A program made the position numbers and the translations under genes. A model generated the notes under the pieces. It was not told where the DNA came from. It saw only the letters and a list, made by a program, of their open reading frames with translations, and ran no database searches. 64,000 nt of DNA from Pseudonocardia phyllosphaerae (GTDB lineage: Bacteria > Actinomycetota > Actinomycetes > Mycobacteriales > Pseudonocardiaceae). Of this stretch, positions 38,767-47,869 are shown piece by piece. Positions within the stretch are counted from its first letter, which is position 1; every line of letters starts with the position of its first letter. The stretch lies in assembly GCF_046546475.1 (NCBI RefSeq), contig NZ_JBKGXS010000005.1, positions 296,766-360,765 of the forward strand, read 5' to 3'.

Positions 38767-40539
38767 ATGACCCGCTCACACCGCACCCGCCCGAGCGGCG
38801 GCCGTCCCGGCGGCGGCCGCCGCGACCGGCCGTCCGACCCGCCGCCCACCGCCCAGCGGGGCGACGGCCGCGCCCTGGCCGCCGACCTGCACGGCATGGA
38901 CGGCGCCAGCTACGGCCGGTACAAGTCGCTCACCGGCCGCTGGGACCTCGGTGGGTCCGGCGGGTCCGGCGGGTTCGTGCTCGAGATCCGCCGCATCCAG
39001 TCCGACCCGTTCGCGCCGCCGTCGCGGCTGCGGGTCCGGATGCCCGGCACCACCGCGCAGTTCCCACCCGAGCTGTACGCGACCCCGGACCGGGCTCGTG
39101 CGCTCGGCGGGTTCCTGCTCCGCGCGCTGCGCCGCGAGCTGCACGGCACCCCGCTCACCGTCGACGCCGGGCACCAGGAGGTCCTGGACCGCAGCGCGAT
39201 CACGATCGACCGCGACACCGGCGACATCGTCGTCGAGCTGGGCGCCCCGATGCCCGGCCAGGGCCGCCGCATCGCAGGCCACTCCGCCGCCCGGATGCTC
39301 ACCGAGCAGCTCCCGCACGCCGTCGACCAGGCCCTGACCTGGCAGCACGCCGACCAGCAGGCCGCAGAGACGTTCGTCGAGACCATCGAGGACGCCGACG
39401 CCCTGCGCGCCGCGCTCCCGGAGCACGGGCTGGTCGCGTTCGTCGCCGACGGCGCCGTCCTGCCCCGCGCGTCGGGCATCGACGACCGCCCGATGCGCGA
39501 CGCCGTGCCGTTCGCGAGCCCGGCCGACCTGCGCGTCACGCTGCCCACCCCGAACCGCGGCGACGTGACCGGCATGGGCGTCCCCGAGGGCGTCACCCTG
39601 ATCGTCGGCGGCGGCTACCACGGCAAGTCCACCCTGCTGCGCGCCCTGGAGACCGGCGTCTACGACCACGTCCCCGGCGACGGCCGCGAGCTCGTCGTCA
39701 CCCGGCCGGACGCGGTGTCCATCCGCGCCGAGGACGAGCGCTCCGTCGAACGCGTCGACGTCCGCGCCTTCGTCTCCGAACTGCCCTCGGGCCGGTCCAC
39801 GAAGGACTTCTCCACCGAGTCGGCGTCCGGGTCGACCTCACAGGCCGCGTCGACGATCGAGGCCCTGGAGTCCGGCGCCGACGTCCTGCTCATCGACGAA
39901 GACACCTCCGCCACCAACGTCATGATCCGCGACGACCGGATGCGCGAGCTCATCGAAGCCGAGCCGCTGGTGCCGTTCGTCGACCGGATCCGGTCACTGT
40001 GGACCGACCGCGGGGTCTCCACCGTGCTGGTCATGGGCGGGTCCGGCGACTACCTGGCCCGCGCCGACACCGTGATCCTGCTGCAGGACTACGAGGTGCA
40101 CGCCGTCACCGACCGGGCGCACGCCATCGCCGGGGAGGCCGTGGGGGAGGACCGGGAGTTCCCCGAGTTCGCACACCGCGAGATCGACCCGCGCTCGGTC
40201 GACCCGGAGTCGCGCGGCAAACGCAAGGTCACCGCCCGCGGACGTGGCCGGCTCACCTTCGGCGGCGACGACATCGACCTGTCCGCGGTGTCCCAGCTCG
40301 CCGACCCGTCGCAGACCAACGGCGTCGGGCTCGCGCTGGCCCACCTGGCGCCGCAGCTCGACGGCCGCACCGTCGCCGAGGCCCTCGACCTGCTCGACGA
40401 GGACCTGCGGGCCGACGGACCTGCCGCCATCGCGCACGGCTCCCTGGCCGACTTCGCGCTCCCGCGCCGGCACGAGGTCGCCGCCGCGCTGAACCGGCTG
40501 CGGTCACTGGACGTGCGCGACCACCACGGCGGCGACTAG
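38767..40539 (+). CDS. ABC-class P-loop ATPase (PF09818 type)
   Basis: This 590-residue soluble ATPase of the ABC class has no membrane partner. Key segments are GRYKSLTGRWDLGG near the start, a Walker A-like VGGGYHGKSTLLRALETGVYDHVPGDGRE, a signature-like STESASGSTSQAASTIEALESGADVLLIDEDTSATNVMIRD containing Walker B, and the His-switch position replaced by VLVMGGSGDYLARADTVILLQDY. Databases sometimes mislabel this family as an isopentenyl-diphosphate isomerase. Its function is not established. GGGGAAGGA precedes ATG 38767. The N-terminal 45 residues are Arg/Gly-rich. It overlaps the convergent glycosylase gene by 4 bp. Confidence 0.88.
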   Translation: MTRSHRTRPSGGRPGGGRRDRPSDPPPTAQRGDGRALAADLHGMDGASYGRYKSLTGRWDLGGSGGSGGFVLEIRRIQSDPFAPPSRLRVRMPGTTAQFPPELYATPDRARALGGFLLRALRRELHGTPLTVDAGHQEVLDRSAITIDRDTGDIVVELGAPMPGQGRRIAGHSAARMLTEQLPHAVDQALTWQHADQQAAETFVETIEDADALRAALPEHGLVAFVADGAVLPRASGIDDRPMRDAVPFASPADLRVTLPTPNRGDVTGMGVPEGVTLIVGGGYHGKSTLLRALETGVYDHVPGDGRELVVTRPDAVSIRAEDERSVERVDVRAFVSELPSGRSTKDFSTESASGSTSQAASTIEALESGADVLLIDEDTSATNVMIRDDRMRELIEAEPLVPFVDRIRSLWTDRGVSTVLVMGGSGDYLARADTVILLQDYEVHAVTDRAHAIAGEAVGEDREFPEFAHREIDPRSVDPESRGKRKVTARGRGRLTFGGDDIDLSAVSQLADPSQTNGVGLALAHLAPQLDGRTVAEALDLLDEDLRADGPAAIAHGSLADFALPRRHEVAAALNRLRSLDVRDHHGGD

Positions 40540-41381
40540 AGCAGCGCGTCGCACACGCCGAGCAGCCGCTCCCGCAGCGGGGCGGCGCGCTCGGCGAACC
40601 CGGCCTGGGCGCGGGCGTAGGCGGCGCGCCCGTCGGGGGTCTCGATCCGGACCGGCTCGAACCCGTGCGCGGCCAGGTCGTACGGGCTGGCCCGCATGTC
40701 CAGTTCCCGCACGTCCGCGGCGAGCGCGAAACAGTCCGCGACCAGCTCCGACGGCACCGCCGGGTCCAGCTTGTACGCCCACTTGTAGAGGTCCATCGTG
40801 GCGTGCAGGCACCCCGGCTGCTCGAGCTCCACCTGCGTGTCCCGGGTGGGGCGCAGCGCGTTGCGCGGGGCGGCGGCGTCGGTGAAGAACCGGTAGGCGT
40901 CGTAGTGGGTGCAGCCGATCGGCATCGACTCGACGACGGCGTCGGTTCCCTCGGCACCCAGCCGCAGCGGGACCTCGTGGCGGGGTCGCTCGGTGCGGTA
41001 CACCATCGCCCACTCGTGCAGCCCGAAGCAGCCCAGCCGCGGTCTGCGGGACGCCGTCGCCGCGAGCAGCCGGTGCACGAACCCGGCGGTGGTGCGCAGC
41101 CGCTCCGGTGCCGCGGACGGGTCGAACCGGACGCCGTCGCCGGTGCGCACGTAGCCGGGCCGGTCGGCGAACTCCTCGGCGTCGCCCAGGGTCACGCCGA
41201 CACCGGGCGCCCAGCGCTCCAGCAGCGCGGGGCGGTGCGAGTAGTAGGTGAACAGGAAGTCCCACACCGGATGCGGCTCGCCGCGCCGGCGTCGCTCCCG
41301 GTGCGGCCCGGTCCACGCCCGCACCCGCTCGCGGTGCGCCTGCGCCCGGGCCCGCCACTGCGGACCGGACAGGTACCGCAT
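40536..41381 (-). CDS. Putative 3-methyladenine DNA glycosylase family protein
   Basis: This 281-residue protein belongs to an actinobacterial family usually labelled 3-methyladenine DNA glycosylase: HPVWDFLFTYYSHRPALLERWAPGVGVTL, CFGLHEWAMVYRT, MPIGCTHYDAYRFFTDAAAPRN and LHATMDLYKWAYKLDPAVPSELVADCFALAADVRELDMRASPYDL. I see no helix-hairpin-helix glycosylase motif, so the label is weak and the conserved His and Asp residues could serve another reaction. It is the last gene of a three-gene operon; its ATG overlaps the stop of the CNNM gene upstream. Confidence 0.75.
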   Translation of the reverse strand: MRYLSGPQWRARAQAHRERVRAWTGPHRERRRRGEPHPVWDFLFTYYSHRPALLERWAPGVGVTLGDAEEFADRPGYVRTGDGVRFDPSAAPERLRTTAGFVHRLLAATASRRPRLGCFGLHEWAMVYRTERPRHEVPLRLGAEGTDAVVESMPIGCTHYDAYRFFTDAAAPRNALRPTRDTQVELEQPGCLHATMDLYKWAYKLDPAVPSELVADCFALAADVRELDMRASPYDLAAHGFEPVRIETPDGRAAYARAQAGFAERAAPLRERLLGVCDALL

Positions 41382-42427
41382 CAGGCTCCCGGTGCGTGGG
41401 TCGCGTCCCGGACGGTGCCGACGAAGGCCTCCGTCACGTCCTCCATGGTCACGACCCCGACGGTACGTCCGCCCTGGTCCACCGCGCGGGCCAGGTGCGC
41501 CCGGGCGCCGCGCAGGGTGCCCATGGCCTTGTCCAGCCGCGCCCCGGCGTCGACGACCGGCAGGCTGCGGATCCGCTGCGGCGGCACGATCGCCCCGCCC
41601 GCGTCGGCGAGGTCCAGGACGTCCTTGACGTGCAGGTACCCGGTGAGCCGGCCCTGCGGCCCGCGGACCGGGAACCGGGAGAATCCGGTCTGCTCCACGG
41701 CCGCGGTGAGCATGTCGACGGTCGGGTTCTGCTCCAGGCAGACGACGTCGTCGAGCGGGATGAGCACGTCGGCGACCTCCGAGTGCGCCGACTCCAGGGT
41801 CCGCTCGATGCGGGCGGACTCCTCGTCGTCGAGCAGACCCTCGCGGCGCGAGTCGTCGATCATCTCCGACAGCTCGCCGGAGGTGAACGCGGTCTCCAGC
41901 TCGTCCTTCGGGGTGATCCCGAGCAGCTTCAGCGTGGTGTTCGCGACCCAGTTGAACAGGTCGATGAACGGGCGGGCGATCGTCGTCCACACCCGGAACG
42001 GCGGCACCAGCAGGATCGCGGCCCGCTCCGGCCCGGCGATCGAGATGTTCTTCGGCACCATCTCGCCGAGCAGCATGTGCGCGATCACCACGACGACCAG
42101 CGACACCACGAACCCGATCGGCGAGACCACGGCCTCCGGCACGCCGACCGCGGTCAGCGGGGTGTCGATCAGGTGCGCGACGGCGGGCTCGCCGAGCCGG
42201 CCGAGCAGCAGCGACGCGATCGTGATGCCCAGCTGGGAGGCGGCCAGCATCCGCGACAGGTGCGCGGAGGCGTCGAGCACCGTGCGGGCACCGGACGACC
42301 CGGCGTCGGCCATCGCCTCCAGCCGGTCCTTGCGGGCGGAGATCAGCGCGAACTCGGCCATCACGAAGAAGGCGTTCACCCCGAGCAGTACGACGGCGCC
42401 GAGCAGCGCCAGGAGGTCCCCGGTCAT
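41381..42427 (-). CDS. CNNM/CorC-type transporter with CBS domains, second of a pair
   Basis: This 348-residue protein has an N-terminal CNNM (DUF21) domain with about four hydrophobic segments (LLALLGAVVLLGVNAFFVMAEFALISARKDRLE ... HMLLGEMVPKNISIAGPE). A CBS pair follows (VLIPLDDVVCLEQNPTVDML ... TVGVVTMEDVTEAFVGTV). Unlike its upstream partner it lacks a C-terminal CorC_HlyC domain. Members export Mg2+ or other divalent ions, or regulate that export. ATG 42427 overlaps the upstream stop by 4 bp. Confidence 0.9.
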   Translation of the reverse strand: MTGDLLALLGAVVLLGVNAFFVMAEFALISARKDRLEAMADAGSSGARTVLDASAHLSRMLAASQLGITIASLLLGRLGEPAVAHLIDTPLTAVGVPEAVVSPIGFVVSLVVVVIAHMLLGEMVPKNISIAGPERAAILLVPPFRVWTTIARPFIDLFNWVANTTLKLLGITPKDELETAFTSGELSEMIDDSRREGLLDDEESARIERTLESAHSEVADVLIPLDDVVCLEQNPTVDMLTAAVEQTGFSRFPVRGPQGRLTGYLHVKDVLDLADAGGAIVPPQRIRSLPVVDAGARLDKAMGTLRGARAHLARAVDQGGRTVGVVTMEDVTEAFVGTVRDATHAPGA

Positions 42428-43806
42428 GCGCGCGCCCCCTGCTTCTGCTGTGTCGTCGGCTGCGTCGGCTGGGCCCCGTGGCCGTCGGCGGACTCGGGTG
42501 GTGGCCTGCGGGATACCCGCACCTCGGCGACCCGGTTGCGGTCGCGGCGCAGCACGGTCAGCCACCAGCCGTCGACCTGCAGGTCGTCGCCGACGTCGGG
42601 GATGCGGCCCAGCCGCGCCACGACCAGCCCGGCGACCGTCTCGTACTCGCCGTCGGGCATCTCGAAGCCGGTGGCCTCGGCGACCTCGTCGGTGCGCATC
42701 AGCCCGGACAGCGCCCAGACGCCGGGGCCGAGGCGGCGCACGTTGTTCTGCTCGGCGCGGTCGTGCTCGTCGCGGACGTCGCCGACGATCTCCTCGACCA
42801 GGTCCTCCATGGTCACCAGGCCCGCGGTGCCGCCGTACTCGTCGACGACGACAGCGGTCTGCAGCCCGGCCGACCGCAGCCGGGTCATGAGCTGGTCGCC
42901 GTCGAGCGAGCTCGGCACCGACTCGACCGGGCGGGCCAGCTCGCGGACCGTGGTCGTGCCGCGCTCGGCGACCGGGACGCCGTAGGCCTGCTTGACGTGC
43001 ACCAGCCCGAGCGGGACGTCCGGGTCGCCGTCGATCACCGGGAAACGGGAGAACCCGGAGCGGCGGGCCACGGCGAACAGGTCCGCGGCGGTGTCCTCGG
43101 CGTCGACGGTCACCACCCGCACCCGCGGCGTCATCAGGTCCTCCGCGACGCGGTCGGTGAACCGCAGCGAGCGCTCCAGCAGCTCCGCGGTGCCTGCGTC
43201 GAGGCTGCCGCTCTCGGCACTGGCCCGGACCAGCGAGCTCAGCTCGTCGGGGGAGCGGGCCGAGCGCAGCTCCTCGGCCGGCTCGATGCCCAGCCGCCGC
43301 ACGACGGCGTTCGCGACCGTGTTGAGCAGGGTGATCAGCCAGCGGAACGCGCCGGCGAACCCGGCCTGCAGCCACACCACCGAGCGGGCGACGCCCATCG
43401 GGTGCGCGATCGCCATGTTCTTGGGGACGAGCTCGCCGAAGGTCATCGACAGCGCCGTCGCGATGATCAGCGAGAGGACGGTGGCCGCGCCCGAGGCGAG
43501 CCCGCCGGGCAGCCCGACCAGCTCCAGCAGCGGGCGGATCAGCTCCGCGATCGCGGGCTCGGCGACGAAACCGGTGGCCAGCGTGGTGACGGTGATGCCG
43601 AGCTGGCAGCCGGACAGCTGGAACGACAGGTTGCCGTGGGCCCGCTGGACCGCCCTGGTGCGGCGGTCGCCGTTGCGGGAGACGGCCGCGTCGATCCGGC
43701 TCCGTTCCAGCGCGGTCAGCGAGAACTCGGAGGCGACCGAGACGGCGGTTCCGAGCGTGAGGGCCGCGACCACGAGGAGGCCGAGGAGGGAGAGCAGGAC
43801 GGTCAC
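42424..43806 (-). CDS. CNNM/CorC-type transporter (hemolysin C-like), full length
   Basis: This 460-residue protein has a CNNM membrane domain (residues 1-200, including SGCQLGITVTTLATGFVAEPAIAEL and MTFGELVPKNMAIAHP). Tandem CBS domains follow (DLMTPRVRVVTVDAEDTAADLF ... AVVVDEYGGTAGLVTMEDLVEEIVGDVRDEHD), then a C-terminal CorC_HlyC domain (WALSGLMRTDEVAEATGFEMPDGEYETVAGLVVARLGRIPDVGD). The two CNNM genes probably form a heteromer, as adjacent pairs of this family often do; this is inferred. The start is GTG 43806. Confidence 0.92.
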   Translation of the reverse strand: MTVLLSLLGLLVVAALTLGTAVSVASEFSLTALERSRIDAAVSRNGDRRTRAVQRAHGNLSFQLSGCQLGITVTTLATGFVAEPAIAELIRPLLELVGLPGGLASGAATVLSLIIATALSMTFGELVPKNMAIAHPMGVARSVVWLQAGFAGAFRWLITLLNTVANAVVRRLGIEPAEELRSARSPDELSSLVRASAESGSLDAGTAELLERSLRFTDRVAEDLMTPRVRVVTVDAEDTAADLFAVARRSGFSRFPVIDGDPDVPLGLVHVKQAYGVPVAERGTTTVRELARPVESVPSSLDGDQLMTRLRSAGLQTAVVVDEYGGTAGLVTMEDLVEEIVGDVRDEHDRAEQNNVRRLGPGVWALSGLMRTDEVAEATGFEMPDGEYETVAGLVVARLGRIPDVGDDLQVDGWWLTVLRRDRNRVAEVRVSRRPPPESADGHGAQPTQPTTQQKQGARA

Positions 43807-43927
43807 CGGTCGGGATCTCCTCGAGCGGTCGTAGGAACTCGGACGGGAGGATACTCGGCCGCCGATACCGCCCCGAGAGCGACGTCACGACGATCGGATC
43901 CGGCGGTGGGGACTAGGTTGGGCACCC

Positions 43928-44695
43928 ATGACCACGGCGACGACGCCCCCGTCCCAGGATCCGGGCCCCCCGCTGACGGGCCGCCGGATCCTGGTCACCG
44001 GTGCCTCCTCCGGGATCGGTGCGGCCACCGCTCGGGCCCTGGCCGGCGCCGGTGCCGGCGTCGCGCTGGTCGCCCGGCGGGCCGACGAGCTCGAGGCGCT
44101 GGCCGGTGAGCTGCCCGGCGCGGTCGCGGTCCCGGCCGACCTCACCGACGACGCCGCGGCCCGCGCCGCCGTCGAGCGGGCCGCCCTGGAGCTGGGCGGG
44201 CTGGACGCGCTGGTCAACGCCGCAGGGGTCTTCCACGGCGGGCCTGTCGCGGGCGACGGGGCCACCGGCCCGGACCAGTGGCGGTCGATGTTCGCGCTGA
44301 ACGTCGTCGCGCTGCTGGTCGTCACCCAGGCCGCCGCCCCGTACCTGGCCGAGGGCACCGCGCCGGTCGTGGTGAACGTGTCCTCGATGTCCGGGCGCCG
44401 CGTGCCGACCGCCGAGGGCGCGGTCTACGCGGCCACCAAGCACGCCGTGCACGCCGCGTCGGACGGCCTGCGCCTGGAGCTGGCCCCGCGCGGGGTGCGG
44501 GTCAGCACCGTCGCACCCGGCTTCGTCCGCACCCCGATCGCCGACGACTGGCCCGACGGGCCGCTGCGCGCGCGGTTCACCGAGCGGCTCGCCGCCGTCG
44601 GGCTGGATCCGGAGACCGTCGCCGACGCCGTCCTGCACGTGATCACGACGCCGGCCCAGGTGATCGAGTACGCGTTGACCTCGGTGGACCAGTGA
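43928..44695 (+). CDS. Short-chain dehydrogenase/reductase
   Basis: This 255-residue classical SDR has cofactor motif VTGASSGIGAATARALA, the structural NAA in LVNAAGVFHGG, and the catalytic Ser-Tyr-Lys set in VNVSSMSGRRVPTAEGAVYAATKHAVHAASDGLR. The substrate is unknown. Its stop overlaps the coaA start by 4 bp. A -10-like TAGGTT lies 8 bp before the ATG, so transcription probably starts within a base or two of the start codon. Confidence 0.9.
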   Translation: MTTATTPPSQDPGPPLTGRRILVTGASSGIGAATARALAGAGAGVALVARRADELEALAGELPGAVAVPADLTDDAAARAAVERAALELGGLDALVNAAGVFHGGPVAGDGATGPDQWRSMFALNVVALLVVTQAAAPYLAEGTAPVVVNVSSMSGRRVPTAEGAVYAATKHAVHAASDGLRLELAPRGVRVSTVAPGFVRTPIADDWPDGPLRARFTERLAAVGLDPETVADAVLHVITTPAQVIEYALTSVDQ

Positions 44696-45660
44696 ACGCG
44701 CTGCCCTACGGCTCCCGCAGGCCCTCCGGGCTGGCCCGGGGGAGCGCGTCGCCGTTCGTCGACTTCGACCGCCGGTCGTGGTCGCAGCTGGCGTCGTCGA
44801 CCCGGGTGCCGCTCTCGGCCGAGGAGCTCGACCAGCTGCGCAGCTTCGGCGACTTCGTCGACCTCGACGAGGTCCGCGAGGTCTACCTGCCGCTGTCGCG
44901 GCTGCTGAACCTGCACGTCGAGGAGGGCGGCCGGCTCTACCGCGCCTACCGTCGTTTCCTCGGCGCCGGCGGGGCCCGCACACCGTTCGTGATCGGGGTG
45001 GCCGGGTCGGTCGCCGTCGGGAAGTCGACGACGGCGCGGCTGCTGCGCCTGCTGCTGGCCCGCTCCCCGGAGCACCCGGACGTCCAGCTCGTCACCACCG
45101 ACGGGTTCCTGTACCCGACCGCGGAGCTGCAGGCCCGCGGGCTGATGGAGCGCAAGGGCTTCCCCGAGTCCTACGACCGCCGCAAGCTGCTGCGCTTCGT
45201 CTCCGAGATCAAGGGCGGCCGCCCCGAGGTCACCGCCCCGGTCTACTCGCACCTGACCTACGACATCGTCCCCGACGAGCAGCTCGTCGTCCGCAGCCCG
45301 GACATCCTGATCATCGAGGGACTCAACGTGCTGCAGCCCGCGGTGGCCGGGGCGCTGACGGTGTCGGACTTCATCGACTTCTCCGTCTACGTCGACGCCG
45401 CCACCGCCGACGTCCGCCGCTGGTACGTCGAGCGGTTCCTGCGGCTGCGCTCCACCGCGTTCCGCGACCCCCAGTCGTTCTTCCGGCGCTACGCCGAGCT
45501 CGACCACGACGCCGCCGTCGCGCGGGCCGAGACGATCTGGGCCTCGATCAACGAGCCGAACCTGGTGGAGAACATCCTGCCCACGCGGTCGCGGGCGAGC
45601 CTGGTGCTCACCAAGGGCCCGAACCACGACGTCACCCGGGTCCGCCTGCGCAAACTGTGA
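44692..45660 (+). CDS. coaA: Type I pantothenate kinase
   Basis: This 322-residue kinase has Walker A GSVAVGKST (105-113) and CoaA signatures: PFVDFDRRSWSQLASSTRVPLS, VQLVTTDGFLYPTAELQARGLMERKGFPESYDRRKLL and PVYSHLTYDIVPDEQLVVRSPDILIIEGLNVLQ. It phosphorylates pantothenate, the first step of coenzyme A synthesis. GTG 44692 overlaps the SDR stop (GTGA), coupling the two genes. Confidence 0.96.
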   Translation: MNALPYGSRRPSGLARGSASPFVDFDRRSWSQLASSTRVPLSAEELDQLRSFGDFVDLDEVREVYLPLSRLLNLHVEEGGRLYRAYRRFLGAGGARTPFVIGVAGSVAVGKSTTARLLRLLLARSPEHPDVQLVTTDGFLYPTAELQARGLMERKGFPESYDRRKLLRFVSEIKGGRPEVTAPVYSHLTYDIVPDEQLVVRSPDILIIEGLNVLQPAVAGALTVSDFIDFSVYVDAATADVRRWYVERFLRLRSTAFRDPQSFFRRYAELDHDAAVARAETIWASINEPNLVENILPTRSRASLVLTKGPNHDVTRVRLRKL

Positions 45661-45717
45661 GCGACACCCGTACGGGGTCGATGGTGATGCTCACGACCCG
45701 TTTGGCACCATGTGCAG

Positions 45718-46203
45718 ATGAACGGTGACACCGGGCCGGGTGCCGGGACGATCGAGTCCGACGACCGCTTCGCCTCACGTGAGGACGAGCTGGCGTCGCG
45801 GCTGCGCCTCGCCGTCGGGCGGCTGCACCGCCGCATCCGGATCGACGACAGCGCCTCGCTGCCCCCGCTGCAGCTGTCCACGCTGGTGACCGTCGAGCTC
45901 AACGGGCCGCTGCGGCTGTCCGAGCTGGCCCGCCAGGAGGGTGTCACCGCCCCGACGATGTCGCGGGTGCTGTCCGCGCTCGACGAGGCCGGGATGGTGC
46001 TGCGCGCCCCCGACCCGCACGACGCCCGCGGCGTCCTGATCAGCATCTCCGACGACGGCCGCGACCGGCTCCGCGAGGTCCGCAGCCACCGCACCGCGCT
46101 CATCGGGCGCCGCCTGGACCGGCTCGACGACGCCCAGCGGGCCGCCCTGGAGGCCGCGCTGCCCGCGCTCGAGGCGCTCATCCCGCCCGACGACGAGGGC
46201 TGA
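45718..46203 (+). CDS. MarR-family transcriptional regulator
   Basis: This 161-residue MarR protein has a winged helix in LSELARQEGVTAPTMSRVLSALDEAGMVLRAPDPHDARGVLISISDDGRDRLREVR and long dimerisation helices at both ends. The ATG at 45718 follows CACCAT by 6 bp, a near-leaderless arrangement; GTG 45712 is an alternative. It is convergent with the DUF427 gene across a 14 bp gap, with the 10 bp palindrome GGGCTAGCCC at the junction. The target is unknown. Confidence 0.88.
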   Translation: MNGDTGPGAGTIESDDRFASREDELASRLRLAVGRLHRRIRIDDSASLPPLQLSTLVTVELNGPLRLSELARQEGVTAPTMSRVLSALDEAGMVLRAPDPHDARGVLISISDDGRDRLREVRSHRTALIGRRLDRLDDAQRAALEAALPALEALIPPDDEG

Positions 46204-46217
46204 GCAGGCCGGAGGGG

Positions 46218-47066
46218 CTAGCCCGGCTCCCCGTCCACGGTCACGGTGACCGTGGAGCCGTCGTCGCGGGCGCCGGTGGTCACCGACACCAGCCCGGCGA
46301 TCCGCGCCGACTCCGGCAGCGGGTCCGGGTAGTGCCAGAACGCGTCGGTCAGCACCACGTCCGGCGGCAGCTCCGCGTTCTCGTAGACCGCCTCGCCCTT
46401 GTACGGGCAGCGGGTGCGGGTGTCGCTGGGGGCCAGGGTGACCCGGACGTCGTCGCGGGGCAGGTACCAGCGGTTCGCCAGTCCGGTCTCGGACAGCACC
46501 ATCGGCTGCCCTGACGACCCGGCCTGCCCCGACTCGGCGAGCACCGTCTCCAGCCCGTCCGGCGCGGTGTGGGTGACCACGACGTGCCGGCTCGCCGGCC
46601 GGATGTCGACCCGGGTGAACGGGTCGGTGAGGTGGGCGAAGACCTGCTCGTCCTCGTCGTACCAGGCGTCGGCGGCGTTCCAGTACACCGCGACCAGCCC
46701 GCGCAGCCAGGCCGCGGCCTCGATCGGCTCCGGGTAGGTCCACACCACGTTCTCGACGGTCGTGTCGCCGGTCTTCAGCGACCGGTAGGTCGCGCCGCCC
46801 TTGAACGGGCAGAAGGTGGTGTGGTCGCTGGGCACCAGCAGCGAGGTGTCCACGTCCTCCTCCGGCACGTAGAGCACCGGCAGCAGGTTGGACTCGTGTA
46901 CCAGCGTGCCGCGACGGGTGTCGAGCAGCGTCCGCCCACCGGCCACCGCCCGTACGCGGCGGGGGAAGGGGTGCATGAGCAGCTTGTGCGGCGGGCCGTC
47001 GAGCGCGTAGTTCACCGTCACCGGGGCGTGCGGCGACAGCGGGCCGAAGCTGCGGGTCAGTCCCAT
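46218..47066 (-). CDS. Tandem DUF427-domain protein
   Basis: This 282-residue protein has two DUF427 repeats. The first contains HESNLLPVLYVPEEDVDTSLLVPSDHTTFCPFKGGATYRSL and VWTYPEPIEAAAWLRGLVAVYW. The second contains SETGLANRWYLPRDDVRVTLAPSDTRTRCPYKGEAVYENAE and FWHYPDPLPESARIAGLVSV. The motif C-P-(F/Y)-K-G is kept in both halves. The biochemical role of DUF427 is unknown. ATG 47066 (MGLTRSFGPLSP) is preferred over the upstream ATG at 47111. It is divergent from a MarR gene, with a palindrome between them. Confidence 0.85.
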   Translation of the reverse strand: MGLTRSFGPLSPHAPVTVNYALDGPPHKLLMHPFPRRVRAVAGGRTLLDTRRGTLVHESNLLPVLYVPEEDVDTSLLVPSDHTTFCPFKGGATYRSLKTGDTTVENVVWTYPEPIEAAAWLRGLVAVYWNAADAWYDEDEQVFAHLTDPFTRVDIRPASRHVVVTHTAPDGLETVLAESGQAGSSGQPMVLSETGLANRWYLPRDDVRVTLAPSDTRTRCPYKGEAVYENAELPPDVVLTDAFWHYPDPLPESARIAGLVSVTTGARDDGSTVTVTVDGEPG

Positions 47067-47135
47067 GCCCCCCAGTGAACCGGACGGCTGCGCAGCGCGC
47101 CCATCCGCCATGTCCGGTGTGTCTGGTTGTGTGAG

Positions 47136-47166
47136 GCAACGTTGCGGGCGGAAATACCTGTAGGGT
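47136..47166. promoter_or_regulatory. Divergent DUF427 / marR control region
   Basis: The perfect palindrome GCAACGTTGC lies at 47136-47145, and the -10 box TAGGGT lies at 47161-47166, 7 bp before the marR ATG. A MarR dimer on the palindrome could control both genes. Confidence 0.5.
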
Positions 47167-47173
47167 GTAGAAC

Positions 47174-47746
47174 ATGACGGGAAGTCCGATCAGTCCGATT
47201 CGCGACGACGCTGCGGCCGACGGCGGCGTCGCCACTGCAACCGCCACCGCCGGAGCCACGGCCACGGCGACCGCCACGGCCGAGCGCCCCGCCGTGGCCG
47301 CCGTACCCGACACCTCCCTGCAGTCGCTGGAGAAGCAGATCACCCTGCTCGTGCGGCGCACGATGGAATCGGTGTGGGCCAACGGCTACGGCCCGAACAG
47401 CGCCGTCGACCGCTACACCTACCCGGCCATGGTGCTGCTCGACGACGACGGCGCCATGTCGCTGACCGAGCTCACCGGGCGGCTCGGCGTCTCCAAGCCG
47501 ACGGCCAGCCGGCAGGTCTCGCGGCTGTCCCGGGCCGGGCTGGTCGAGGTGACCCCGCGGGCCTGCGACCCGCGGTCGGTGAACGTCGCGCTCACCGACG
47601 CAGGCCGGGAGGCCCGCGCCGAGGTCCGTGAGGCCCGCCTCGCCCCGCTGCGCGAGGTCATCCAGCACTGGCCGGAGGCCGACCGGCGCGACCTGGCGGG
47701 GCTGCTCGGACGCTTCACCGGCGACCTGGACCGCTTCGTGCGCTGA
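47174..47746 (+). CDS. MarR-family regulator with Ala/Thr-repeat N-terminus
   Basis: This 190-residue MarR protein has its winged helix in LTELTGRLGVSKPTASRQVSRLSRAGLVEVTPRACDPRSVNVALTDAGREARAEVR. The N-terminal 45 residues contain an alternating Ala-Thr run (ATATATAGATATATATA), encoded by GCC-ACC-type codon repeats and probably length-variable. It is leaderless from TAGGGT at 47161. It probably regulates itself and the divergent DUF427 gene. Confidence 0.88.
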   Translation: MTGSPISPIRDDAAADGGVATATATAGATATATATAERPAVAAVPDTSLQSLEKQITLLVRRTMESVWANGYGPNSAVDRYTYPAMVLLDDDGAMSLTELTGRLGVSKPTASRQVSRLSRAGLVEVTPRACDPRSVNVALTDAGREARAEVREARLAPLREVIQHWPEADRRDLAGLLGRFTGDLDRFVR

Positions 47747-47869
47747 CTCCCCGCGTGCGCCGACCCTGCCCCGTGCCCCCGGGCCCGGCACCCTCGTGAT
47801 GCGATAGTGGGTGAAGGGCCGTCTACCCGGCGGCCGGGGGACGCACGGTGACGGGGAGGTGACGGGCGC

